DNA of 64,000 nt from Roseinatronobacter sp052379845 (lineage in GTDB: Bacteria > Pseudomonadota > Alphaproteobacteria > Rhodobacterales > Rhodobacteraceae), in assembly GCA_052379845.1 (NCBI GenBank), contig JBQTCF010000025.1; one strand, 5' to 3'. Each line of letters begins with the position of its first letter. Within the stretch, counting starts at the first letter, position 1. Below, piece by piece: positions 1 through 7,184 of this stretch. Below the pieces are notes generated by a model. The model searched no databases. It worked only from the letters and a program-made list of their open reading frames with translations, and was not told the origin of the DNA. A program made the translations under genes and the position numbers.

Positions 1-368
1 TTGCGGATCATTTTGTGTTCCTGGATCGGCGCGAGACGGCTGACCTGCCGATTGTAGGTGAAAGCCTCGTCGTCAGTGGAGACCAGGCATTCCACCTCGC
101 TCGCGCCTGCGTCCTTCAACGCCTCGATGCGCATGTGACCGTCGAGCAGCAACCAGGTTGCGGACTTGTCAGGGTTCCGGACGACGACGGGTGGCTCCAC
201 GATCCCGATCTGGGCTATGGAGGCCACGATCTGCCGATACTTTCGGCTGGACTTCGCGGACTTGCCGAAGGCGCGCAGCGGCAGGATGGCTTCGATTGGG
301 AGGGTGACGCAGTCGTCCTCGAACCCGAGACTGACTCTGCGCGGGGGCTCGCGGGTCTCGCGTTTCAT
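1..368 (-). CDS. ParB/RepB-like partition-type protein, 3' end outside window
   Basis: Translating the minus strand from the ATG at 368 gives about 122 residues, and the gene runs off the left edge of the window. The visible part looks like a ParB N-terminal domain: a stretch beginning LPIEAILPLR, then a question of neighbours ending VEPPVVVRNP, and the nucleotide-binding box LLDGHMRIEALKDAG. Its ATG overlaps the TGA of the preceding ParB-like gene (ATGA), so the two are translationally coupled. Paired ParB-like genes behind a serine recombinase occur on alphaproteobacterial plasmids and islands, where they are usually annotated as RepB C-terminal-domain proteins. Function here is inferred: DNA binding linked to the recombinase or to maintenance of the element. 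No ParA lies in view. Confidence 0.75.
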   Translation of the reverse strand, partial: MKRETREPPRRVSLGFEDDCVTLPIEAILPLRAFGKSAKSSRKYRQIVASIAQIGIVEPPVVVRNPDKSATWLLLDGHMRIEALKDAGASEVECLVSTDDEAFTYNRQVSRLAPIQEHKMIR

Positions 369-1273
369 GCTGATGCCCCCTCAGTTACCGACCGGGCGAG
401 ATCGGCAGGCATCGTCTCCAGCCCCTCAGCCCTGAGCAGCGTCATGAAATGCGCGTCCGTGCAGAGCGTTCGGAAGGCCTCGCGCACGAACATCAGACGG
501 CTCTGTGTTAGCTCTGCCTTCTTGATCAGCAGCTTCTGGCGCGTGGCCTCTTGCTGATAAGCGCGGACGAGGCCTTCACTGGTCAGCGCCCGCTTCGCAA
601 TCCGGCGTCCGAGCTGGTTGTTCTGGAGTTGGGGGCCGCGCAGTTCGCGCTGCTGGATCAGCCGGCGCACAAGCGCCAGCTTCCGGCCGCGCAGCTTGTT
701 CTGGGTGTAGGCGTCCATGAGCGCTTTCTGTGCGCCTTTTGCGTCGGTCTTGGATATCTGGATGGCGAGGTTGAGCGGCAAGACACCGGTTTCCACGGCC
801 GATACCAGGCGCTCTTCGCCCTTCTCGAGCAGCCCGGCGATCATGTTCACGTATTCTGTGGACACACCGATCTTCTCGCCAATCTGGCGATCGCTATAGC
901 CGCGCTGGCGCAGCGCACCGATTTCCTGCATCAGGTCGATGGGGTTGTGCTGCCGCCGCGCGCAGTTTTCGACGAGGCTCATGACAAGACAGTCGCTCTC
1001 GTCGGCGTCGATCACGATTGCAGGGATGCTGTCCTGTTTCAGTTCGATGAATGCCTCGAGCCGGCCCTGTCCGCAAACGAGGTCGTATTCCTGCGGATCG
1101 GCCCCGGCGCGCGGCGCCACAGTGATCGGGCGCTTCAGGCCGATGCGGGCGATGTTCTCGACCATTTCTGCAAAAGCGCGGCGGTTGCGGACGCGGGGAT
1201 TGAGGATCCGGATCCGGTCGGTCGGGATCAGGGTCACTTGCTTCTGGCTGGTGAGTTCCAAATCGTCGGGCAT
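365..1273 (-). CDS. ParB-like DNA-binding protein (RepB family)
   Basis: A 302-residue protein. Residues about 11-113 form a ParB/Srx-type domain with the box GQGRLEAF (69-76) and ENCARRQHNPID (102-113), the positions where ParB CTPases carry their nucleotide-binding motifs. A helix-turn-helix follows (SDRQIGEKIGVSTEYV, about 127-142). The rest is basic and helical. The ATG at 1273 overlaps the TGA of the recombinase (TGATG); a TTG one codon earlier is less likely. The gene ends in an ATGA overlap with the second ParB-like gene. The tight coupling suggests that recombinase and ParB proteins are made in fixed ratio and act together. Classical plasmid segregation is less likely because no ParA is seen, though one could lie outside the window. 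Confidence 0.85.
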   Translation of the reverse strand: MPDDLELTSQKQVTLIPTDRIRILNPRVRNRRAFAEMVENIARIGLKRPITVAPRAGADPQEYDLVCGQGRLEAFIELKQDSIPAIVIDADESDCLVMSLVENCARRQHNPIDLMQEIGALRQRGYSDRQIGEKIGVSTEYVNMIAGLLEKGEERLVSAVETGVLPLNLAIQISKTDAKGAQKALMDAYTQNKLRGRKLALVRRLIQQRELRGPQLQNNQLGRRIAKRALTSEGLVRAYQQEATRQKLLIKKAELTQSRLMFVREAFRTLCTDAHFMTLLRAEGLETMPADLARSVTEGASA

Positions 1274-2844
1274 CAAGCCACCTCCGCGATCCTTGCTCGC
1301 GAGGCGAGCGCGTAGAAGAAATCGAGCGTGTCGAACCGGTATGCGTCCAGCGCGAGCCCGTTCTGCTCGGCGAATTTCAGTTTTCCAAAAGTCATGTCGA
1401 TGCTGGGCAGCACGTAGTAATCGCGCGGCACCTCGTTCATCTCGTCCATGCGCACGGCGATGGTGAGGTCCGGGACAAGGCCAGTGTCGAGGCGGATGCG
1501 CCAGCGCAGCGACCCGGCCGCTGTCGCGGTGCAGCGGGCCAGCACGATGGACAAAGTGAACTCATCATTGACGCGAAGCATGTCGGTTTCCGGGTTTTGC
1601 ACTGCCGACCCGCCGTGCCGCGTGACCCCGGCGATGATCTCGGCCACCACCTGCGGATGGGCCTGCCGCAAGGCGCGGTTGACTTCGATGTAGCTGTAGT
1701 CCCGGTCCGGCTCGTATCCGATGAGCCGGTAAGCGCGCAGCAGGCTGCCGAAGCGACTGCGATAGGCACGGGAGGACGGCAGATCCTCTTGCTCGTCGAT
1801 GATCAGCCCCGATAGCATGCCTTGGCGATCGAGGATGGTGCGCAGGGCCTCGAGCAGCTCCTCATCCGAGAAATGGCGGCTTCGGGCATCCACGATTTCC
1901 CTGGCCCGCAAGAACAGCGCTTGATCGACGATGGCGGGATATGCACCCTCCGCGCGGATCCACATTTTTCGCGGGTTCACAACGCGGCGCTGCTTCAGCT
2001 TGAAAGATACCTTCGCGAAAACATTGTTCCCGATGTATTTTTCGTTTGTCAGCACCTGATGGACGGTGGCCCGCGTCCACGGTCGGTCGAGATCGGTGCG
2101 GTGTCCTTCGGCGTTCAAGGTTTCCGCGATCTCGCGCTCCGCACGCCCCTCGTTGACGAACATTTCGTACATACGCTGGACAACCCGCTGCTCCTCCTTG
2201 GGCCCGGGCAGCAGGATTACGCGGTCGGTCTGCAGGCTTTTCTGTTCGCCGCGAGACAGCTCGCCCTTTGGTTTGCCGTGCTCGTCGATCAGCACGCGCC
2301 GCAGGCCATAACCTGCCGCGCCCCCTTGACGATAGCCGAGTTCAACGAGGCGGCACTGTCCGGCGAATACCTTGACCGATAGCTCGCGGCTGTATTCGCC
2401 CGCCATCACCCGCTTGACGGTTTTCAGAAGGTTCGAGCCGATGCTGCCGTCATTCTCGAACTGCTCGCCGCAGTAGTGGACCCGGATCCCGGCGCGGGAA
2501 CAGACATGCTCGTGATAGGCACCCTCGTCGGCATCCTGAAAGCGCCCCCAGCGGCTGACATCATAGACGAGGATCGCCTTGAAATCGGCCTGGCCGGATT
2601 GCACCTCGGCCATCAGGTTCTGCAGTGCCTCGCGTCCATCCAGCCGCAGCCCGGAACGCCCTGAATCCTCGAACACGCGCAAGATCTGCAGTCCGCGGGC
2701 AACGGCGTAGCTGCGGATGACGTCCAGCTGGTTCTCGGTCGAGTATTTCTGGTGGTCGGTCGACATCCGCACATAGGCGACGGCCGGGATGTCCTGCCCA
2801 ACCTCGTCACCTTCGTCCGTTCTGTTGCCTCGACCGCTACTCAA
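1273..2844 (-). CDS. large serine recombinase (resolvase/invertase family)
   Basis: A 523-residue protein with an N-terminal resolvase catalytic domain (about 20-165). YVRMSTDHQ places the catalytic serine at residue 28, and the arginine motif SRWGRF lies near residue 105. A Recombinase DNA-binding domain follows (GYGLRR, then RPWTRATVHQVLTNEKYIG near 255-275) and a long C-terminal region without an obvious zinc ribbon. The TTG start at 2844 is supported by an AGAGGA ribosome-binding site eight bases upstream; no ATG lies before the catalytic motif. Such enzymes integrate, excise or invert DNA at short sites. It begins an operon with two ParB-like genes and faces a divergent small helix-turn-helix gene. 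It may mobilise the island next to tRNA-Ser, but its att sites cannot be identified here. Confidence 0.9.
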   Translation of the reverse strand: MSSGRGNRTDEGDEVGQDIPAVAYVRMSTDHQKYSTENQLDVIRSYAVARGLQILRVFEDSGRSGLRLDGREALQNLMAEVQSGQADFKAILVYDVSRWGRFQDADEGAYHEHVCSRAGIRVHYCGEQFENDGSIGSNLLKTVKRVMAGEYSRELSVKVFAGQCRLVELGYRQGGAAGYGLRRVLIDEHGKPKGELSRGEQKSLQTDRVILLPGPKEEQRVVQRMYEMFVNEGRAEREIAETLNAEGHRTDLDRPWTRATVHQVLTNEKYIGNNVFAKVSFKLKQRRVVNPRKMWIRAEGAYPAIVDQALFLRAREIVDARSRHFSDEELLEALRTILDRQGMLSGLIIDEQEDLPSSRAYRSRFGSLLRAYRLIGYEPDRDYSYIEVNRALRQAHPQVVAEIIAGVTRHGGSAVQNPETDMLRVNDEFTLSIVLARCTATAAGSLRWRIRLDTGLVPDLTIAVRMDEMNEVPRDYYVLPSIDMTFGKLKFAEQNGLALDAYRFDTLDFFYALASRARIAEVA

Positions 2845-3010
2845 ATTGCGTTTTCCTCTTCAGCCGATCCGGCCCTGGTTGGCTTTCGTTTTCCCATCTG
2901 ATGCGAACAGGCCCGGAAAGTCGTTTCCCGAAACGGGCAATGTCTTTCCGTTCGCCTGCGTACCGGTGTTCAAATCCCAATTCATCGCGGGCCTCTTAAA
3001 TCAGTCGTGT

Positions 3011-3031
3011 TCATCAGACCCGGTCTGATGA
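3011..3031. promoter_or_regulatory. perfect 21-bp palindrome, candidate operator
   Basis: Arms TCATCAGACC (3011-3020) and GGTCTGATGA (3022-3031) are perfect inverted repeats around one central C. The site lies in the 258-bp divergent region between the recombinase start and the small helix-turn-helix gene, about 70 bp before the latter. A second smaller palindrome, CGTTTCCCGAAACG, lies at 2922-2935. Such compact dyads suit a dimeric regulator or a recombinase crossover site; which one is unknown. Confidence 0.5.
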
Positions 3032-3102
3032 CCCGTCACGGACAAATCCGGCTCTCGCCGTTTTCATGGTTCTTCAGATATTTAATGGAGAAGGACGTGG
3101 AT

Positions 3103-3408
3103 ATGCGGGTGAAGATGGACACAGTTGTGCCGAAAATGGGCACATTTGTGCACCTGGTCGAAGAACCAGCCGATTATCGGACGGCGGTAGCGCTGGCTCT
3201 GCACGAGGAACTGGGCGAAACACATCGCGCGATCAAGATGGCGATGCGCTGGACGGGCGCCAGCGAACGCACCGTGAAATACTGGTTCTCGGGCGAACGG
3301 GGGCCAAGCGGTGACCATCTGATCGCTCTCACGCGGCACTCGGATGCCGTTCTGTATGTGTTGCTTGCGCTTGCGGGCCGCCACGTTGTCGAAGAGCCAG
3401 ACGACTAG
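3103..3408 (+). CDS. small helix-turn-helix-like protein of the recombinase module
   Basis: A 101-residue protein. I chose the ATG at 3103 because GAAGGA lies eight bases before it; in-frame starts at 3085 and 3007 give longer products with weaker signals. The central segment (about residues 35-75) contains RTVKYWFSGERGPSGDHL, which has the look of a DNA-binding helix-turn-helix, within TGASERTVKYWF. Short proteins with this motif are familiar next to conjugative or recombinase modules in alphaproteobacteria, but I know of no experimentally assigned function. It is divergent from the recombinase, with a perfect palindrome between them, so a role as local repressor or directionality factor is plausible inference. 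Confidence 0.7.
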   Translation: MRVKMDTVVPKMGTFVHLVEEPADYRTAVALALHEELGETHRAIKMAMRWTGASERTVKYWFSGERGPSGDHLIALTRHSDAVLYVLLALAGRHVVEEPDD

Positions 3409-3433
3409 CGGTGTCCGCACGGGGTATGATAGC

Positions 3434-3470
3434 TTGTTTTGTGTGCTTTTTTGGTTATATTGAACACACA
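3434..3470 (+). promoter_or_regulatory. candidate promoter and operator of the parDE pair
   Basis: A -35-like TTGTTT (3434-3439) and a -10-like TATATT (3456-3461), 16 bp apart, precede the antitoxin ATG at 3492. TGTGTG at 3440-3445 and CACACA at 3465-3470 form an inverted repeat bracketing the -10 box. Antitoxins with a ribbon-helix-helix fold normally bind such repeats to repress their own operon. The local AT richness stands out from neighbouring DNA. Confidence 0.45.
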
Positions 3471-3491
3471 CGAGATGAGAGACACAGCGCC

Positions 3492-3746
3492 ATGGCCCGA
3501 ACGACCACTATGACCGTCCGCATCGGCGGAGCCTTGAGCGACTTTGTCTCGGCCAATGTTGGTGATGAGGGGTCCTATGAAAACGTCAGCGAGTACATCC
3601 GCGACTTGATCCGGCGTGACAAGGAGCGGGTTGAGGCCGAGGCATTCAACCGGCTGAAGGCCGAGTTGACCCATGCCTTCGCTGCTCCGGAGGAGACGTA
3701 TAAGCCGCTGACGGCGGCAGAGGTGATCGCGCGGAACCGGGGCTGA
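3492..3746 (+). CDS. ParD-like antitoxin (ribbon-helix-helix)
   Basis: An 84-residue protein. The N-terminus TTMTVRIGGALSDFV (4-19) supplies the beta strand and first helix of a ribbon-helix-helix DNA-binding fold, followed by NVSEYIRDLIRRD (31-43). The C-terminal half (ALTAAEV-type segment near 73-80) would wrap the toxin. The ATG at 3492 is the natural family start; the longer open frame upstream overlaps the promoter. The toxin gene follows four bases after the stop. Expected role: neutralise ParE and repress the operon. The pair may stabilise the island beside tRNA-Ser. Confidence 0.88.
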   Translation: MARTTTMTVRIGGALSDFVSANVGDEGSYENVSEYIRDLIRRDKERVEAEAFNRLKAELTHAFAAPEETYKPLTAAEVIARNRG

Positions 3747-3750
3747 CCCG

Positions 3751-4068
3751 GTGCCCGCCATTCGCATTCAGGAAGGGGCGTCCCATCGCCTCGACGACAT
3801 TTACCGCTACACCCGCGACAGGTGGGGTGAAGCGAAAGCCGAGACGTACATCACCGGACTGTTCGCAGCCTTCGAGAGGATTGCAGCTCACGGGGTCGTG
3901 TCAAGGCCCATCCCGGCCGAGTTCGGCGTCGAAGGGTTTTTCTTTCGCTATGAGCGCCATTTCGTCTACTGGCGTCATCTCTCGAATGGCGACATCGGGA
4001 TCGTGACCATCCTGCATGAACGCATGCACCAAATCGACCGCTTTCGGGATGACTTTGGTCCGGGCTGA
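3751..4068 (+). CDS. ParE/RelE-superfamily toxin
   Basis: A 105-residue protein starting at GTG 3751, four bases after the antitoxin stop. It has the ParE pattern: an N-terminal strand, a helical hairpin containing DDIYRYTRDRWGE (15-27), a segment FFFRYERHFVYWR (63-75), and the C-terminal strand GDIGIVTILHERM (80-92). ParE toxins of this type poison DNA gyrase; RelE-like members cut mRNA, and the sequence alone does not decide the target. No frameshift is seen, so the pair looks intact. Confidence 0.87.
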   Translation: MPAIRIQEGASHRLDDIYRYTRDRWGEAKAETYITGLFAAFERIAAHGVVSRPIPAEFGVEGFFFRYERHFVYWRHLSNGDIGIVTILHERMHQIDRFRDDFGPG

Positions 4069-4263
4069 CGAGCTGGTTTTTCAAAGTCCGTCAGAATTGC
4101 GCATGGTTTCGCAACCATCACGCCGGGGCGGACACTGGCACGGGAGAGGGTTAGGAACTAGAGTCATCCCCTCCGCCACTTATCATTAATATAATTGATA
4201 AAAATCGGCCCAAAATCACCTTTCTCCACATAAAGCCCCACAAAGAAAAAACGCTTGGCGGGC

Positions 4264-4514
4264 CTATGCATGCTGCAGCTCCTTGTTGGCCTCGCGCGCG
4301 CTGGCTAGGGATTCCAAAGCACGAAACCTCCATCAGCACTTTGTTCGCGTGTCGGAAGTTCTCTTGCTGCTCTTGATAGCCATATTGGGCTTTCTGCCCG
4401 TGAAAAAAGTTGTTCCTCAGGCGATTAACTACCAGAAGAACGGCTAAAGGCCTTTGAGAATCGTTCCGCTTGGGGGCATTAAACCCTTGTCCGATTTCAT
4501 TCGGAAGCTTTTGC
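4264..4514 (-). pseudogene. C-terminal fragment of a HEPN-domain protein, frameshifted
   Basis: Reading the minus strand from about 4514 gives LPNEIGQGFNAPKRNDSQ, then VVNRLRNNFFHGQKAQYGYQ and ENFRHANKVLMEV. RNNFFH is the R-x4-6-H signature of HEPN ribonuclease-type domains, set in the usual RNNLFHG context. After KVLMEV a one-base shift restores a helical tail ending ESLASAREANKELQHA with TAG at 4264-4266, so a single indel near 4325 breaks the frame. The N-terminal part is missing: the fragment abuts the inverted-repeat element at 4515-4710. HEPN proteins serve in toxin-antitoxin and antiviral defence, so this may be the relic of a defence gene. Domain identity rests on the motif alone. Confidence 0.55.
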
Positions 4515-4710
4515 CCCCCACTGGCCTTGATGATGCAACCGCCCCCCGACCCGCACCGTCCGCACCGTGGACCTGAAACACATTCTTCGCCAGATCCAGT
4601 CAGACCGTGATATCCTCTGACATGACCGCTCCCCTTTGTGGATCCTCACAGACCCACCTTGTCACACAGATGCCGCCGGGGGGCGGTTGCATCATCAAGG
4701 CCAGTGGGGG
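4515..4710 (-). mobile_element. 196-bp element: 34-bp perfect inverted repeats around the start of an IS110-type transposase
   Basis: Positions 4515-4548 and 4677-4710 are exact inverted copies (34 bp, core GATGATGCAACCGCCCC). Between them, on the minus strand, a GGGGAG ribosome-binding site precedes an ATG at 4623 and codons reading MSEDITV, a TGA stop, then LDLAKNVFQVHGADGAG. DLAKNVFQVHG is the N-terminal signature of IS110-family transposases, so this is the 5' end of such a gene, truncated after about 25 codons and carrying a nonsense codon. It separates the HEPN remnant from tRNA-Ser. IS110 elements usually lack terminal repeats, so the long repeats are odd; the unit may be a MITE-like derivative or an inverted duplication made during decay. 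Confidence 0.6.
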
Positions 4711-4890
4711 CGAAACTGGTATAGCGCTGACCTATGACTGGGCCGAATGGCCGCTGTCTAATGCTGACTGTTAAAAAACTATAAATCCGATATGCGCTAA
4801 AATTCGGGGTTAGTCGCCATCCTATGCGGGAAGTATAGGGGAAAGGTCGTTTCCTAAATGTTTTAATTTCAGAGTCTCAATGCGGATGAA

Positions 4891-4980
4891 TGGCGGAGAC
4901 GATGGGATTCGAACCCACGAGACCCTTCCGGGCCTACTCCCTTAGCAGGGGAGCGCCTTCGACCACTCGGCCACATCTCC
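4891..4980 (-). tRNA. tRNA-Ser(GCU)
   Basis: The minus strand folds as a class II tRNA of 90 nt. The acceptor stem GGAGATG pairs with CGTCTCC, with one U-G pair; the discriminator is G and CCA is encoded (4891-4893). The anticodon loop CTGCTAA gives anticodon GCU (reads AGC/AGU), there is a long variable arm, and the T-arm contains GGGTTCGAATCCC. Its 3' end faces the accessory island at 1-4.7 kb. Serine tRNA 3' ends are common integration targets, which fits, but the distal repeat that would prove it is outside the window. Confidence 0.97.
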
Positions 4981-5319
4981 GTTGATCGGTTTAATGGTGT
5001 GGGGGAGGGGCCGCAAGGGGAAAGTGGGGGATTTTGGCAAGAGATTTTTGGAATGCACGGCTGCATTTGGGGGCTGTGAAACCGCGCAAGTCACTGGGAT
5101 GGTGTTTTTTAGGGCGGCGGCCGTGTCTGTATACGGGCTATGCAATGAAACCCCATCAGATATGTCATCGCATAAAGCGAAGCTTACGTCTGTAGTCATG
5201 CGATTTGAAAGCACGATATAAGACACCGACCTTACACCAAAAAGTCCCATCGTGTGGTTTCGGGCCTAGAGGCGCGCCAAATAGGCATTTCATCCTTTGC
5301 CTTGGCCAAGGGCAGCTCC
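4981..5319. other. intergenic stretch between tRNA-Ser and lepA
   Basis: 339 bp without a convincing gene. The only open frames are short, overlap the tRNA or have poor composition. A weak promoter-like pair for the tRNA lies at 5016-4989 on the minus strand (TTGCGG, 16 bp, TTAAAC). The region is less GC-rich than the flanking genes, and no hairpin with a U-run was found downstream of lepA. Confidence 0.4.
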
Positions 5320-7119
5320 TTAGCCATCCATCTTCAGTGCCGAAATAAACGCCTGTTGCGGAATTTCCACCTTCCCGAACTGGCGCATCTTCTTCTTACC
5401 GGCTTTCTGCTTTTCCAGAAGCTTCTTTTTCCGCGTCACGTCCCCGCCATAGCATTTCGCCGTCACGTCCTTGCGTAGGGCGGCCAGTGTTTCGCGCGCG
5501 ATGACCTTGCCGCCAATGGCTGCCTGAATGGGGATTTTGAACATGTGGCGGGGGATCAGCTCTTTCAGCTTCTCGCACATCGCGCGGCCGCGCATTTCGG
5601 CGCGGTCGCGGTGCACCATCATCGACAGCGCGTCCACGGGTTCGTCATTGACCAGCACCTGCATCTTGACCAGATTATCCTGCCGGTAGCCGGTGATTTC
5701 ATAGTCGAATGACGCATAGCCCTTGGAAATGGATTTCAGGCGGTCATAGAAATCGAACACCACCTCGTTCAGGGGCAGGTCATAAACCACCATGGCGCGG
5801 CTGCCCGCATAGGTCAGTTCCTGCTGGATGCCGCGGCGGTCCTGGCACAGTTTCAGCACATCGCCCAGATAGTCATCGGGCACCAGCACTGTGGCCTTGA
5901 TGCGCGGTTCTTCAATATGGTCCACATGCGTCAGGTCGGGCATGTCGGCAGGGTTGTGCAACTCCGTCACCGACCCGTCGCGCATATGAACATGGTAGAC
6001 CACAGAAGGCGCGGTGGTGATCAGGTCGATGTCATATTCACGTTCCAGCCGGTCGCGGATGACTTCCAGATGCAACAGCCCCAGAAACCCGCAGCGGAAC
6101 CCGAAGCCCAGCGCGGCCGAACTTTCCATTTCATAGCTGAAGGACGCGTCATTCAACGCCAGTTTTTCAACCGCGTTGCGCAGGTCGTCGAATTCCGCCG
6201 AATCGACAGGGAACAACCCGCAAAACACCACCGGAACCGAGGGTTTGAAGCCGGGCAGGGGCGTTTCGCAGCCTTTCTTTTCATGGGTGATGGTATCGCC
6301 CACTTTGGTGTCGCGCACTTGTTTGATGCTGGCAGTGAATACGCCAATGTCGCCGGGGCCAAGTTCGGGCACATCGACCATGGCAGGTTTCAGCACGGCC
6401 AGTTTGTCGATGCCGTATTTCGCGCCGGTCTGCATCATCTTGATGTTGTCACCCTTGCGGATAACCCCGTCCATGACGCGAAACAGCACGACCACCCCCA
6501 GATAGGCGTCATACCAGCTGTCCACCAGCATGGCCTTCAGGGGGGCGTTGCGTTCACCCTTGGGGGCCGGCAGGCGCTTGACGATCGCTTCCAGCACATC
6601 GGGAATGCCCAGGCCGGATTTCGCGGAAATCAGCACTGCGTCGGACGCATCCAGCCCGATCACGTCTTCGATCTGCGCCTTGACCTGTTCGGGTTCGGCG
6701 GCGGGCAGGTCGATCTTGTTGAGCACCGGCACAATTTCATGGCCCGCATCAAGGGCCGTGTAGACATTGGCCAATGTCTGCGCTTCCACCCCCTGGCTGG
6801 CATCGACGACCAGAAGCGAGCCTTCTACCGCGCGCATGGAGCGGCTGACCTCATAGGCGAAATCGACATGGCCGGGTGTGTCAATCAGGTTGAGCACATA
6901 GGCCTGCCCGTCCTGCGCCACATAATCAATGCGCACAGTGTTGGCCTTGATGGTGATCCCGCGTTCGCGTTCAATATCCATCGCGTCGAGCAATTGCTCT
7001 TTCATGTCGCGGTCGGACACTGTGCCGGTTGACTGGATCAACCGGTCGGCAAGCGTGGATTTACCGTGGTCAATATGCGCCACGATGGAGAAATTGCGGA
7101 TGTGCGAAAGCTCTGTCAT
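5320..7119 (-). CDS. lepA: elongation factor 4 (ribosomal back-translocase LepA)
   Basis: A 599-residue translational GTPase, the same length as Escherichia coli LepA. The P-loop AHIDHGKST lies at 14-22, DTPGH at 80-84 and NKID at 134-137, followed by the EF-G-like domains and the LepA-specific C-terminal domain (PIQAAIGGKVIARET, CYGGDVTRKKKLLEKQK). LepA binds the ribosome at the membrane or cytosol and helps during initiation or stalled elongation. The start at 7119 gives the family N-terminus MTELSHIRNFS; an upstream in-frame extension of 12 codons is unlikely. It stands alone with 65 bp to the next upstream gene on the same strand. Confidence 0.97.
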   Translation of the reverse strand: MTELSHIRNFSIVAHIDHGKSTLADRLIQSTGTVSDRDMKEQLLDAMDIERERGITIKANTVRIDYVAQDGQAYVLNLIDTPGHVDFAYEVSRSMRAVEGSLLVVDASQGVEAQTLANVYTALDAGHEIVPVLNKIDLPAAEPEQVKAQIEDVIGLDASDAVLISAKSGLGIPDVLEAIVKRLPAPKGERNAPLKAMLVDSWYDAYLGVVVLFRVMDGVIRKGDNIKMMQTGAKYGIDKLAVLKPAMVDVPELGPGDIGVFTASIKQVRDTKVGDTITHEKKGCETPLPGFKPSVPVVFCGLFPVDSAEFDDLRNAVEKLALNDASFSYEMESSAALGFGFRCGFLGLLHLEVIRDRLEREYDIDLITTAPSVVYHVHMRDGSVTELHNPADMPDLTHVDHIEEPRIKATVLVPDDYLGDVLKLCQDRRGIQQELTYAGSRAMVVYDLPLNEVVFDFYDRLKSISKGYASFDYEITGYRQDNLVKMQVLVNDEPVDALSMMVHRDRAEMRGRAMCEKLKELIPRHMFKIPIQAAIGGKVIARETLAALRKDVTAKCYGGDVTRKKKLLEKQKAGKKKMRQFGKVEIPQQAFISALKMDG

Positions 7120-7184
7120 AGGTGACGATATGTAGGGGAAACGCGCGCTGGTCAATATCCCGCGCGCGTGTGGCGCATAGTATT

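Noticed and set aside
4157..4184. Plus-strand sequence ending CCCCTCCGCCA that looks like a tRNA 3' end
   Set aside because: The T-loop is not canonical, no anticodon stem is upstream and its orientation is opposite to tRNA-Ser, so it is neither a tRNA nor a direct-repeat attachment site.
4151..4339. 62-codon minus-strand open frame
   Set aside because: It is the out-of-frame continuation of the HEPN relic, with unlikely composition; the better tail lies in the adjacent frame.
5917..7032. Long open frame (371 codons) on the plus strand opposite lepA
   Set aside because: It is the antisense shadow of a conserved, full-length gene in GC-rich DNA, with histidine/glutamine-rich nonsense composition and no homologous motif.
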